The notes under the pieces: generated by a model
Told to the model about the DNA's origin: nothing
Database searches by the model: none
Seen by the model: the letters and a program-made list of their open reading frames with translations, nothing else
In this document: piece after piece, positions 1 to 8,772 of the stretch
How the letters are laid out: each line of letters opens with the position of its first letter
How positions within the stretch are numbered: position 1 is the first letter of the stretch
Origin: Vampirovibrio chlorellavorus
Lineage (GTDB): Bacteria > Cyanobacteriota > Vampirovibrionia > Vampirovibrionales > Vampirovibrionaceae
Direction: 5' to 3'
NCBI GenBank assembly: GCA_001858525.1
Contig: LAPX01000013.1
Span: 1-64,000 of the forward strand
Length of the DNA: 64,000 nt
Made by a program: the position numbers and the translations under genes

Positions 1-316
1 TAACCGGCGGTTCGGTGACCGGGGGCGGGGTGGGCAAGCCATTGCGAATTTGCACCAGATCATCCACACTAATGCTGTTGGCATTGCCATCCAGTTTGGC
101 GATGTCCGCAAAATTTGTCCGCAGATATCCCGCAATGTTGCTGCTGGGATCTGCTGCTAAAAAGCGTTTGGTGCTGTAGCTGTCGAGATTGGCCTTGGTT
201 AGTTGTCCGTTGTTGACGTTTTCCACGTTCTGAATGTTTAAGAAGCCTTGCAGCAATTCTGCCGGTTTGTTGGCTTTCAGCGTATAACCAAAGGGTGTGG
301 GAAATAAAACAGCCAT
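1..316 (-). CDS. Hypothetical protein, N-terminal part (runs off window start)
   Basis: An open frame on the minus strand starts with ATG at 316, eight bases after a strong AGGAGG Shine-Dalgarno, and stays open to base 1, giving 105 residues with the C-terminus missing. There is no signal peptide or membrane segment. Around residues 82-93 the stretch DGNANSISVDDL resembles an EF-hand or dockerin loop but is one residue short, so calcium binding is doubtful. It is followed by a proline-rich stretch (PTPPPVTEPPV) that looks like an interdomain linker, so a longer multidomain protein probably continues outside the window. I do not recognise the family. The ribosome site and sensible composition make the gene itself fairly sure. 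Confidence 0.7.
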   Translation of the reverse strand, partial: MAVLFPTPFGYTLKANKPAELLQGFLNIQNVENVNNGQLTKANLDSYSTKRFLAADPSSNIAGYLRTNFADIAKLDGNANSISVDDLVQIRNGLPTPPPVTEPPV

Positions 317-430
317 ATTGCCTCCTGAAAGTGGATTATTGAATGTAATCCAATGATGATATACTTCAATAAAAACAAATATATACTGGTTATTTCCTTT
401 GTTTTGGAAAATCGAAAAAAATCCCCGCCA

Positions 431-460
431 AAAAAATCCCCGCCAATCAGGGCGAGGATT
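431..460 (-). terminator. Rho-independent terminator after the CNT transporter gene
   Basis: On the minus strand the sequence reads a 10-bp stem (AATCCTCGCC with GGCGGGGATT, one G-T wobble), a 6-base loop and then a run of T. It lies just downstream of the stop of the nucleoside transporter gene. The rest of 317-488 is AT-rich and should hold the promoter of the reverse gene ending at the window edge; I see no clear -35/-10 pair there. Confidence 0.8.
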
Positions 461-488
461 TTGCGTTTCGGATTTTATTCCGGGCGAC

Positions 489-2024
489 TCAACGAGGTGC
501 TGTTGGGACGCGCGTTTCGGAATGGGGATCCGTGACCCCAATGGGTTGTCCTTGCTTGTTGTAGACCGGAAGGCCGGTGGGTGGTTTGGGTTTTACGGCG
601 GCTGTGGCAACCGGCTGAATGACCGGGGCTTGAGATAATACTTGCTCGCCGCTGGGCAGACGCTTGGCAATCGCAATCAACAAAATAGCAACCAGCATAA
701 TGCTGCCCGCCACCCAGGTATCGCTACCAGCCCCATCCAGACCCACCAGAATACCAGCCAGGGCACTGGATACATAAGAGGCCATGGTGCCGCACAAGAG
801 GGCTTTAAAGCCCAGTTCGGCCAAATCTTTTTTGCGAGAGGGGGCCATTTGCCCGATGCCCCCAATTTGCATGGCAATGGAGCTGAAGTTGGCAAAGCCG
901 CACAGGGCCACGCTGGCAATGGCCAGGGACTTGGGGTTGAGGGTTTGATTGGCAATGGCCGGGGCCAGGCTGGCGTAGGCCACAAATTCGTTGATCACCA
1001 TTTTGGTGCCCATGAGTCCGCCCACAAATTTGGCATCCTGCATGGGGACGCCCAGGGCCATAGCCACCAGCGAAAAGATAGAGCCCAACAGGCCGTTCAG
1101 GGATAAATGGGTGAGATCCAGACCCACCGCTTGCAAACTCAGTCCGGCGGCGGCCAAGGTCAGACCGATTTTACCCACCACAAAGTCCATCAGGTTAATT
1201 AAGGCGATAAAGCCAATGAGCATGGCGCACACGTTCAGGCCAATTTTCAGGCCTTCGCTGGCCCCACGGGAGGCTGCGTCAATCAGGTTGACGCTTTCCT
1301 TCTGGATCTCCAGGGCCACCTGCCCCCGTGTCACCGATTGTTCTGACTCCGGGTAAACCAGCTTGGCAATGACCAAAGCCCCCGGAACAGACATCAGGCT
1401 GGCGGTTAATAAAAATTCCGCGGGAATGCCCATTTGAATGTAAACGGCCATGACGCCCCCGGCGATGCAGGCCATGCTTCCGGCCATGACTGCCAGTAAT
1501 TCGGATCGGGTCATGGTGGCCAAATAAGGTTTTACCAGCAATTGGGCTTCAATTTGTCCTACAAAAATGCTGGCCGCATTGGAAAGTGCTTCCGAGCCGC
1601 TGGCCCCCATAATTTTATAGACGCCCCAGGCCACCCACTTGACCACCCGCTGCATAATGCCCAAGTGGTAAGAAATACTGACCAGCGTGGCCACAAAAAT
1701 AATGGTGGGCACCAGTTTAAAGGCAAAAATAAAGCTGCCCCCCGGCCCAAACAATTGATTGAGTTTATCCGGCTGAGAGACCAAAAAGCCGAAGACGAAC
1801 CCGGCCCCGGCATCGGAAAAGCTGAGCAGTTTTTCAATGCCTTGCCCAATATTATGGAACAGGACTTGTCCTACTTTGACTTTCAGGCAAAACACGGCCA
1901 AAAAGACCTGAAGGGCCAAACCGCTTACAATCAGACGCCAATTAATGGCCTTGCGGTTGTTGCTCATGAGATAAGCCAGCGTCAACAGGGCAAAAATGCC
2001 AATCAGGCCAGTAAATTGGCTCAT
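489..2024 (-). CDS. nupC: Concentrative nucleoside transporter (CNT/NupC family)
   Basis: Integral membrane protein of 511 residues that should import nucleosides with a cation. The CNT signatures are present: the hairpin-1 motif GQIEAQLLVKPYL (residues 156-168), NEFVAY (345-350) and CGFANFSSIA (375-384), all of which line the substrate site in structurally known CNTs. The usual GQ(T/S)EAP is changed to GQIEAQ. A proline-rich soluble tail of about 50 residues makes it longer than typical members (about 400-430). I chose ATG at 2024 (MSQFTGLIGIF), which begins right before the first membrane helix. The frame is open further upstream to 2126, but those residues do not look like a transporter N-terminus. 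It is a single gene with its own terminator, divergent from folC. The family is secure; the exact nucleoside is not. Confidence 0.9.
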   Translation of the reverse strand: MSQFTGLIGIFALLTLAYLMSNNRKAINWRLIVSGLALQVFLAVFCLKVKVGQVLFHNIGQGIEKLLSFSDAGAGFVFGFLVSQPDKLNQLFGPGGSFIFAFKLVPTIIFVATLVSISYHLGIMQRVVKWVAWGVYKIMGASGSEALSNAASIFVGQIEAQLLVKPYLATMTRSELLAVMAGSMACIAGGVMAVYIQMGIPAEFLLTASLMSVPGALVIAKLVYPESEQSVTRGQVALEIQKESVNLIDAASRGASEGLKIGLNVCAMLIGFIALINLMDFVVGKIGLTLAAAGLSLQAVGLDLTHLSLNGLLGSIFSLVAMALGVPMQDAKFVGGLMGTKMVINEFVAYASLAPAIANQTLNPKSLAIASVALCGFANFSSIAMQIGGIGQMAPSRKKDLAELGFKALLCGTMASYVSSALAGILVGLDGAGSDTWVAGSIMLVAILLIAIAKRLPSGEQVLSQAPVIQPVATAAVKPKPPTGLPVYNKQGQPIGVTDPHSETRVPTAPR

Positions 2025-2203
2025 AAAAAACGAGATTCCTCTAAGTCGGTACTCATCTAAAACCCGGGCCATGAAAATTGTTGCAGCATATCCAGTTGCA
2101 TTATCTTCAGGCCAAGTCCGCCCCATAAAATACCAAAAACACGGCCAGCCGGTTAGGGGTGGCTATCCAGCAATCCATAAAAAGGCGTCCGCCCGTATTT
2201 TAT

Positions 2204-2233
2204 TTGCGGTGCCCTGTGCGCTTTCAGTAGAAT
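2204..2233 (+). promoter_or_regulatory. Candidate sigma-70 promoter of folC
   Basis: TTGCGG (2204-2209) and TAGAAT (2228-2233) are separated by 18 bases. A start near 2240 would leave a leader of about 30 bases before the folC ATG. Recognised by eye only. Confidence 0.35.
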
Positions 2234-2269
2234 AATCCCTGTCAGCCTTGTTCATCAGGACGTTGTTTT

Positions 2270-3649
2270 ATGACCCAATTCCAACCCGCCTTCTCTCCGG
2301 CCATTGACTCTTCCGGCATTGAAACTTTGGCGGAAGCCGTTCAGTTTCTGGATGGCCTGGATGTTTCCGCCATGAAACTGGGCCTGGATCGGGTGCGAGA
2401 CCTGCTGGCCACCCTGGACAATCCACAAGATCACTTTCCCATGGTGCATATCGCCGGGACCAACGGTAAGGGGTCAGTTACGGCCATGCTGACGGCTATT
2501 TTGAAGGCGGCAGGCTTAAAAGTGGGCTCTTTTACCAGTCCGCACCTCATTCAGGTGCGAGAGCGCATTGGTATTAACGGCAATCCTATTTTGCCGGACG
2601 ATTTTCAGCACGAAGTACAGTTTCTCAAGCAGCATCTGGAAACCCTCGGCTGGCCCCGAGATCAGTGGCCCACCTACTTTGAGTTCTTGAATGTGATGGC
2701 CTACCAGTTTTTCCGGCAAAAGCGGGTGGATATTACCGTGTTTGAAACCGGTCTGGGCGGGCGGCTAGATTCCACCAATGTGGTGCGTCAACCCAATTTA
2801 ACGGCCATTACCACCATTGGCATGGATCACATGCAACACCTGGGCAACACTTTGGCCGCCATTGCCGGGGAAAAGGCCGGGATCATCAAGCCGGGGGTGC
2901 CGGTGGTGGTGGGCGCCCATATTCCAGAAGAGGCCTTGACGGTCATTCTGGACAAGGCCGCTCAGCAGGATGCCCCGGTGATTTTGGCCAGTGATCAGTC
3001 TTTGGCCGTCAGTCCGCAATCCAACCCCACGGAAGGCTTGTTGCTGGAAGATGCTCAAACCGGGGCCGCTTACCGATTGTCTCTGTTGGGGCCTTATCAA
3101 GGGCAAAATCTGGCCATTGTGCTGGCCTGCGTGGAGCAATTGCGCCAGCAGGGTTTTGCCATTCCTCAGCAAGCGGTATTGGATGGCTTGCAGCGGGCCT
3201 ACTGGCCGGTGCGTTTCCAGTACTTCCCCCAGCAGCACGTGGTGCTGGATGGTTCTCACAACCCGGATGGCTTTGCTTCCCTTAAGGACACCTTGCAGTT
3301 GTACTTCCCGAAGGAGCCCAAGCTGTGGCTGGTCAGCCTGCGCAACAACCGTGATCCCCAAGCGCTGATTGAGGTCATGCAGTCTGCCGGGCAGCCCTTG
3401 GGCATTATGGTCACCCAAGCCTCTCCCAATCACCTGTACCATCCCCCAGAGGCATTGGCTGAGCAGTTGCGAGCGGCGTTTCCCGAGGCCTTCTGCTGGA
3501 TTGAAACCGCCGATACGCCCACGGAAGCCTATACCCGGTTGTTGCAACGCCGGGACGCCATGACCGCTGGTAACTCTGACAAGCCGCTGGTGCTGGTCAC
3601 TGGCTCCTTATATAGTGCCGGGGAAGTTTTGAGTCTGGCTAAGTTTTAA
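2270..3649 (+). CDS. folC: Bifunctional dihydrofolate synthase / folylpolyglutamate synthase
   Basis: Cytoplasmic Mur-ligase-family enzyme of 459 residues that adds glutamate to dihydropteroate and to tetrahydrofolate using ATP. The ATP-binding loop GTNGKGS is at residues 63-69 within HIAGTNGKGSVTAML, followed by the family block TSPHLIQVRERIGING. The central VFETGLGGRLDSTNVV and GMDHMQHLGNTLAAIAGEKAGIIKPG blocks are also typical. Length is normal. Start ATG at 2270 has a modest GGA site upstream. folK lies 19 kb further on, so the folate genes are scattered. Whether it has both activities or only one cannot be told from sequence alone. Confidence 0.96.
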   Translation: MTQFQPAFSPAIDSSGIETLAEAVQFLDGLDVSAMKLGLDRVRDLLATLDNPQDHFPMVHIAGTNGKGSVTAMLTAILKAAGLKVGSFTSPHLIQVRERIGINGNPILPDDFQHEVQFLKQHLETLGWPRDQWPTYFEFLNVMAYQFFRQKRVDITVFETGLGGRLDSTNVVRQPNLTAITTIGMDHMQHLGNTLAAIAGEKAGIIKPGVPVVVGAHIPEEALTVILDKAAQQDAPVILASDQSLAVSPQSNPTEGLLLEDAQTGAAYRLSLLGPYQGQNLAIVLACVEQLRQQGFAIPQQAVLDGLQRAYWPVRFQYFPQQHVVLDGSHNPDGFASLKDTLQLYFPKEPKLWLVSLRNNRDPQALIEVMQSAGQPLGIMVTQASPNHLYHPPEALAEQLRAAFPEAFCWIETADTPTEAYTRLLQRRDAMTAGNSDKPLVLVTGSLYSAGEVLSLAKF

Positions 3650-3714
3650 GAGACTCTCTAATGCCTGCTGGCTGGCCCGATTAGATTCTTTACATAATAT
3701 TTTGTTGTAGTCGG

Positions 3715-3744
3715 TTGTTTGTCATCCATGCAGCCTCCTATACT
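3715..3744 (+). promoter_or_regulatory. Candidate promoter of the 3858-6710 gene group
   Basis: TTGTTT (3715-3720), 18-base spacer, TATACT (3739-3744). It sits in the 208-bp gap after folC and would give a leader of about 105 bases ahead of the ATG at 3858. The same TATACT with an 18-base spacer occurs at 57494. A palindrome AGAGACTCTCT overlaps the folC stop at 3649-3659. Confidence 0.4.
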
Positions 3745-3857
3745 AAAGGGGCTATTCATAGGATGGCCGGAGTTGGGAAATTCTGGCCTCGCCTTCGTTA
3801 CCGAGAGATGCTCAAAACAGTCGGCAGGAAACCAATTAGGCAGGAAGAGAGACAGCC

Positions 3858-5135
3858 ATGCAGAAAACCTTTCTCAAATTTATGATGTTTGAACTGGTGG
3901 AGCGAGTGGCCCGTTTTCGGCTATTGCTGACCGAGTGCGCCAATGCCCTGCTGGAGAGCGCACCGGGGTTGCATCAAAGTCTGCTTGCAGAGTGCCAGCT
4001 TTTGGAAGATCGCCTGCTGGAGCAGAAAAGCGCGCTCAATTCCCTGTTTTCAGAATCGGCCACCAGCAGCAAGCAATCCACAGCCGCGTGCGAAACCCTG
4101 ATGGAAACCACTTACGCGCGCTTGCAGGCCCTCAGTCAGGTGTTGTGCCGCCTGAAAGAATTGACCGTGTCTTCGGAAACCCATTTGTTTCTGAAAGACG
4201 TGTTGCCAGAGACCTTGTTGAAGCAGGCGGGTGAGCATTCGGTGTTTCTGGGGCCGGAAGGGCTTCAGGAGTGGGACTTGCCAGTTTTACCCAACGTGCT
4301 GTTTGATCGGCTCTCCATTTTTCAGAAGAATAACCCCTTGGCCTGGGTGGGCTTATGCCAATCCTATGCCCGGTTTTTACTGGAATCGGCCACGGCACTG
4401 GAGTCCCTCAAGCTGGACTTGCTCAAGGGGCAGAAAAAGTTGGCCGGTGGTCTGACGGAACCCATTGCCGAAGCCCTGATTGGACACGCTATTAACCTGC
4501 GGTTACTGGGGCCCGCTTACTACTTTCAGGCGCTCTCAGAGGCGTTTTTAAACCGGGATCAGGCCTTTTTAAAAGTGATTGAACCGGCCCTGTTCTTTGG
4601 CTTGAACCATCAGAATTTCACCCACAAAAATCTGGTCATTCTGCATGAGGCCTGCGAACGTTCTAAGCCAGAGCCGGCCGCTGAGTTGCAGCCCTTGTCC
4701 GAAGAGGCCCTGGCCAGTCTGTTTCGGGCCGTGGAGAAAGTCATTCCGGCCAAATACGCGTTTAGCGAGAAAAATATGCAGCGGGCCATTCAATTGCAGG
4801 AGCGCTTGAGCGAGGGCATCTTGCTCAGCAGTACCCCGCTCTTCCCGGTGGAAGAGGTGGCGGATAATCTGGCCAAAAACCGGCATAAGGCCGACTTCTC
4901 CATCTATGAGCCCTTGTCTATGTTGACCGAATACCCGCACAGCCCCAAGGAGATTGTGAATGCCGGGTGGTTGCATAAAATGGAGCGTGGCCCCATTTGG
5001 TTGTACACCATTTTTAACGAGGGTCAGCGGGCCGGTTTTGAAACCGTGCTGGGCCTCTTGGAGTATCAGGATCACTTACTGCGCAAATCCATCGAAACCT
5101 CGGAGATTCACCGGGTTTTGGTGTGCGGTCAGTAA
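3858..5135 (+). CDS. Hypothetical protein, helical, 425 residues
   Basis: I do not recognise this protein. It has 425 residues, no signal peptide and no convincing membrane segment. It is rich in Leu, Ala, Glu and Gln, with long predicted helical stretches (for example residues 20-100), so it is probably a cytosolic helical protein. The start at 3858 is preceded by AGGAAGAGAG at good distance. Its stop lies 24 bases before dcd, and dcd is followed closely by tyrA, so the three are probably co-transcribed. That context does not point to a specific function. Confidence 0.75.
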   Translation: MQKTFLKFMMFELVERVARFRLLLTECANALLESAPGLHQSLLAECQLLEDRLLEQKSALNSLFSESATSSKQSTAACETLMETTYARLQALSQVLCRLKELTVSSETHLFLKDVLPETLLKQAGEHSVFLGPEGLQEWDLPVLPNVLFDRLSIFQKNNPLAWVGLCQSYARFLLESATALESLKLDLLKGQKKLAGGLTEPIAEALIGHAINLRLLGPAYYFQALSEAFLNRDQAFLKVIEPALFFGLNHQNFTHKNLVILHEACERSKPEPAAELQPLSEEALASLFRAVEKVIPAKYAFSEKNMQRAIQLQERLSEGILLSSTPLFPVEEVADNLAKNRHKADFSIYEPLSMLTEYPHSPKEIVNAGWLHKMERGPIWLYTIFNEGQRAGFETVLGLLEYQDHLLRKSIETSEIHRVLVCGQ

Positions 5136-5159
5136 GAGCGGAAAGAGCGAGGTTTCCCC

Positions 5160-5798
5160 ATGATTTTAAATGAAGCGCAAATCCTGGAGCGGCTGGTGGA
5201 TCCCGATCCCGAGCGGCGGATTATTATTACCCCCCTGTTAAAGCCAGAGGAACAGTTTGGGCCCACTTCCGTGGACTTGCGGCTGGGCACCGACTTTCAG
5301 GTGATGGCCCGCACCAACATTACCCACATGGATTTAATGAAAGACCCCGATGCCTTGAGCCGGGACGTGCAAAAGCACATGCAGCACGTGAAGGTCAAAC
5401 CCACTGAGCCGTTTATTCTCCATCCGGGAGAATTTGCCTTGGCTTCCACGTTGGAGTATGTCAAGGTTCCCCTGGATTTGGCTGCCCGTCTGGAAGGCCG
5501 CAGCACCTGGGGGCGTTTGGGTTTGCAGATTCACGCCACCGCTGGCTTTGTGGATCCGGGCTTTCGGGGGGCGCTGACCTTTGAGTTGTCCAACGTCAGT
5601 AACATTCCCTTGCCCTTGTACCCCGGGGTACGCATCTCTCAAATCTGCTTCTTCCTCAGCACCACCACCCAGTTGCCTTACGGTAAAAAGCGCTTTACCA
5701 AGTACAGCGGCAAAACCACCACGGCATCTTCAGCGTTCTTTAAAGACCCTGAGTACAGCCGCATTCGGGAAGCCCAAAAACAACACAGCTACCGATAG
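5160..5798 (+). CDS. dcd: dCTP deaminase family protein
   Basis: Enzyme of 212 residues in the dCTP deaminase/dUTPase trimer family, which makes dUTP (or dUMP) from dCTP for thymidylate synthesis. Diagnostic blocks are SVDLRLG (37-43), EGRSTWGRLGLQIHATAGFVDPGF (112-135) and the catalytic glutamate in ALTFELSN (E142). In known enzymes the Ser and Arg of the EGRS..R block contact the pyrimidine. A C-terminal extension with KYSGKTT fits the triphosphate lid of the family. Whether it is mono- or bifunctional (deaminase plus dUTP diphosphatase) is not resolved. It follows the unknown gene by 24 bases and precedes tyrA. Confidence 0.92.
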   Translation: MILNEAQILERLVDPDPERRIIITPLLKPEEQFGPTSVDLRLGTDFQVMARTNITHMDLMKDPDALSRDVQKHMQHVKVKPTEPFILHPGEFALASTLEYVKVPLDLAARLEGRSTWGRLGLQIHATAGFVDPGFRGALTFELSNVSNIPLPLYPGVRISQICFFLSTTTQLPYGKKRFTKYSGKTTTASSAFFKDPEYSRIREAQKQHSYR

Positions 5799-5819
5799 AA
5801 ACGAGCCCGCTTTTTGGCC

Positions 5820-6710
5820 ATGGTAGACACAGAACTTCCTTTTCAGCGTTTAACGGTCATTGGGCTGGGGCTCATTGGTGGTTCGTTGGCCATGGCAGCC
5901 AAGGAGCGCTTTCCGCACTGGCATATCACCGGGGTGGACCCCAATGCGGAGACCCTTCAGTATGCCCTCAAGCACGGGGTCATTGATCAGGCGACGCTGG
6001 AACTGCCAGAGGTCTTTGAGGACAATCAACTGATTGTGATTGCCTGCCATTTAACCCCCAGCTTATCCGTTCTGGAAGCGCTGGCCCCCAAGGTGCGGGG
6101 CAAAAATATCGGGGTGACCGATATTGGCAGTTGCAAGCAAAAAATCGCGGACTTGGGGCAGGCGCTGCTGCCGGATCAATTCATCGCCGGGCACCCCATG
6201 GCGGGCAAAGAGCATTCCGGCATCCAGCATGCCACGCCCCTGCTGTTTGCGGGCAAGGCCTATTTGCTGTGTCCGCATGCGCACACCCCAGCAGACCGCC
6301 TGGAGCCGTTGCAAGCCTTTCTCCAAGCATTGGGCGCTTCGGTCAAACTGATTGACGCGGCCAAGCATGATCGCTATATGGCCTATGTTAGCCACTTGCC
6401 TCAGTTGTACGTGGTCATGCTGACCCAACTGCTATACAAGAACGAGCCGGGCCACTTGGTGGCCTATCACGGGGCGGGTCTGGATGATCAGCTGCGCTTG
6501 GCGGCCAGTTCCTACAGCATGTGGGGCGATATTTTGTTGCAGAACGCCGAGAATCTGGAAGGGGCTTTGCTAGGCTTACGAGACACCGTGGATGAGGCTT
6601 TGACCCTACTGCGTAATCAGGACTCCGAGGGGCTAGCGGCTTGGTTTCAGCGGGCCAATGAGATGCACGCCCATTTTGTGGGTTTTAAAGCCCCATCGCT
6701 GAATCGCTAG
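5820..6710 (+). CDS. tyrA: Prephenate/arogenate dehydrogenase
   Basis: NAD(P)-dependent enzyme of tyrosine synthesis, 296 residues and without a chorismate mutase or ACT domain. The Rossmann loop GLGLIG is at residues 15-20, and TyrA motifs DIGSCK (about 101) and GHPMAGKEHSG (124-134) follow. SHLPQL (near 185) carries the catalytic histidine seen in the family. I took ATG at 5820; an in-frame TTG lies six bases upstream at 5814 and could also be used. It starts 21 bases after dcd and is probably in the same transcript. Cofactor and substrate preference (prephenate or arogenate) cannot be read from the sequence. Confidence 0.93.
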   Translation: MVDTELPFQRLTVIGLGLIGGSLAMAAKERFPHWHITGVDPNAETLQYALKHGVIDQATLELPEVFEDNQLIVIACHLTPSLSVLEALAPKVRGKNIGVTDIGSCKQKIADLGQALLPDQFIAGHPMAGKEHSGIQHATPLLFAGKAYLLCPHAHTPADRLEPLQAFLQALGASVKLIDAAKHDRYMAYVSHLPQLYVVMLTQLLYKNEPGHLVAYHGAGLDDQLRLAASSYSMWGDILLQNAENLEGALLGLRDTVDEALTLLRNQDSEGLAAWFQRANEMHAHFVGFKAPSLNR

Positions 6711-6810
6711 GGCTGACATTCTGTCATTTCCGCTTATTTTCGCGCGGGCGGGAATCCACGCTGATTGAGGCAATTATTGTCCTTTTGACGTCTTTAGCCA
6801 GCGGCGGCCT

Positions 6811-8625
6811 TCAGCGGATGTTCAAAATAATATTGGGCGGGCGGTTGTACAACTCTCGCAGGGTGGTCAAGTCCCGCACGGTGGGGGCTTGAGCCACATC
6901 GGAGCGTAACTCCGGGTAGAGCAGGTCTCCTGGCTTGGAACTGTTACCCTTTAGGCCCAGAGCGTGTCCAAATTCTTTAGCGGCCATGTTTTGAATCAAC
7001 AACTGTGCGGCCTCTGGATTCAGCGTCTTGGTGGGACTCAGCCCCAGAGAGATTTTGGACTCATCCTGTAAAATAGCCAGCTTGCGGTACTGCTGATACT
7101 GTAAACCTGCGGCAGCCGCTTGGGGTACCAGTGAAAAATAACCCGGCGTAAAGGCGGAGGCCATTTGCACCACCGTCAGCAGGGGGCTTCGCTTGGGGGG
7201 CGAGTAGTTTTTGTAAACGTCAGGCACTTTCTCCGGGTCGGCAAAGCGATCGGTGTAGGCTTCGGTCCAGTTCACGATAATATCGGCGGCTTGCGGGTTT
7301 TTGATTTCCAGAAACTTGACGTACCCTTCGGTGCGCTCTTTCCAGATTTCAAAGCCCTTGAGGGCGGCGGTTTTATACTCGGCTTTGTAAAGGGTGTTTG
7401 TGGGTGCGTCCTTGGCGGGCTCTTCAAAGTAAACCCGCAGGGGAAAGCGTCCCCAGCGAACCACTTTGCCATCGGTCACCTTGAAAATCTCATCCAGGTA
7501 ACTGTTTTCCGGATCACTGGAGGGAGATTGGGTCAGGCTAGCGTCCATCGACTCCCCCGTTTGTATGGCGGTCTGAACAGGGTCGCTGCTGTCCATCAGG
7601 CTGCTGTAGACGGTTTTGGTGCGCACGGCCAGCGGGCCGGTTTGGGTCTGTCCCAACACCTGCTGCTCCAGGGTTTCCAGCCGTTGATTGAGGGTGGCTT
7701 TATCCGGCGGGGTGATTTGCAGTTGCGCTTCCATGTCCCGAACCATCTCGTTCACCGACAATTTGGACATACTGGCGGGGGCTTTGCTTCTGGCCTCGGT
7801 TGGGCTGCTGGCAAAACCACCGGGTTTCCCCGAACTGGCCGCACTTTGCCCAGAGGCCAGCAAGCGGTTGGCCACTTGCTGAATGGTAGGAGAGTTATCC
7901 ACGGCCAAGGCCTTGTCCACCCAGCTTTTTCGGTTGGGCAAGTCGTTTTTGCCCTGCCCCAAATAGACATTGGCCAGCGATTGCTTGACCGCCTTGTTGT
8001 TCGGGTCATAGGTCAGGGCCTTTTCCAACAGCGGAACAGCCTCGGCATAGCGCTCCTGAATGGCCAACTGGTAGGCCTCATCCAGGTAGACACCGGCCAT
8101 GGCTTTCTGAAAGGCCAATTCTTGCGGGCTAAGGGCAATGGCCTGCTCCAGCAAGGCCCGCATTTTCTGGTAATCGGCGGTGGTGGGTTGGGCGGTGCTT
8201 TCTTTTAGCGTCATGGCCTGGGCAAAATAGACACTGGCCCGACTGCTTTGAATGCTTTGGGCCGCACTGCTGCCCGGTGTAATGAGGGTCTGGGCTTTGT
8301 TCAGGTACTGAAAGGCGGCCTCAAACTGCTTTTGTTCTTGCAGGCCCACGGCATGGTTGGCGTAAATGACCGCCAGGTTGTTGCGCAGGGTTTTATCGGC
8401 CGGGGCCAGCGGGAGGGCTTTTTCGTAGGCGGCCATGGCGCTGGGGTAGTCCTGCTTGGAGGCCGCCAGATTGCCCTGATTGACCAGCGCTTCCAGGGTG
8501 TCCGTTGCCGCCCATGCGGGTGTATGCCCAAGTGTATAACTGAAGAGGCCTGCCCACAGCAATCCGGCTAAAACGGATCGGAAGCGCCCAAGGCTGATAC
8601 CGGGATGCAGGAAAATGGGATTCAT
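6811..8625 (-). CDS. Secreted TPR protein with degenerate matrixin-like metalloprotease domain
   Basis: Protein of 604 residues. Residues 1-40 are a Sec signal peptide ending ...AWA. Residues 42-260 contain tetratricopeptide-like repeats (YPSAMAAYEKALPL, ERYAEAVPLLEKALTYDPNN). The last 200 residues resemble a matrixin/peptidase M10 fold (RWGRFPLRVYFEEP near residue 395). At the place of HExxHxxGxxH the sequence is KEFGHALGLKGNS (550-562): the first histidine is Lys, the third is missing, and the Met-turn methionine is Leu (DLLYP). It is therefore probably not an active zinc protease. ATG at 8625 has AAGGAG five bases upstream. A homologous domain with an intact site is encoded at 45732-46412. 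A role in protein binding is inference. Confidence 0.8.
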   Translation of the reverse strand: MNPIFLHPGISLGRFRSVLAGLLWAGLFSYTLGHTPAWAATDTLEALVNQGNLAASKQDYPSAMAAYEKALPLAPADKTLRNNLAVIYANHAVGLQEQKQFEAAFQYLNKAQTLITPGSSAAQSIQSSRASVYFAQAMTLKESTAQPTTADYQKMRALLEQAIALSPQELAFQKAMAGVYLDEAYQLAIQERYAEAVPLLEKALTYDPNNKAVKQSLANVYLGQGKNDLPNRKSWVDKALAVDNSPTIQQVANRLLASGQSAASSGKPGGFASSPTEARSKAPASMSKLSVNEMVRDMEAQLQITPPDKATLNQRLETLEQQVLGQTQTGPLAVRTKTVYSSLMDSSDPVQTAIQTGESMDASLTQSPSSDPENSYLDEIFKVTDGKVVRWGRFPLRVYFEEPAKDAPTNTLYKAEYKTAALKGFEIWKERTEGYVKFLEIKNPQAADIIVNWTEAYTDRFADPEKVPDVYKNYSPPKRSPLLTVVQMASAFTPGYFSLVPQAAAAGLQYQQYRKLAILQDESKISLGLSPTKTLNPEAAQLLIQNMAAKEFGHALGLKGNSSKPGDLLYPELRSDVAQAPTVRDLTTLRELYNRPPNIILNIR

Positions 8626-8736
8626 GGGGGCTCCTTAGCGGGGCTGGCTTTTGAGGGCGTCCATTCGATTTTATCAGGATTTTCTTGGCAGGGCTCTGCG
8701 ATTCGGGCTCGGCTATCAGGGTCGGTTGCCTTTGGT

Positions 8737-8742
8737 TATAAT
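8737..8742 (+). promoter_or_regulatory. Consensus -10 box upstream of leuS
   Basis: A perfect TATAAT lies 30 bases before the leuS ATG, giving a leader of about 24 bases that includes GGATGAG as ribosome site. No good -35 is visible. Confidence 0.45.
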
Positions 8743-8772
8743 GGACTCAATTGAATCAATACGGATGAGATT

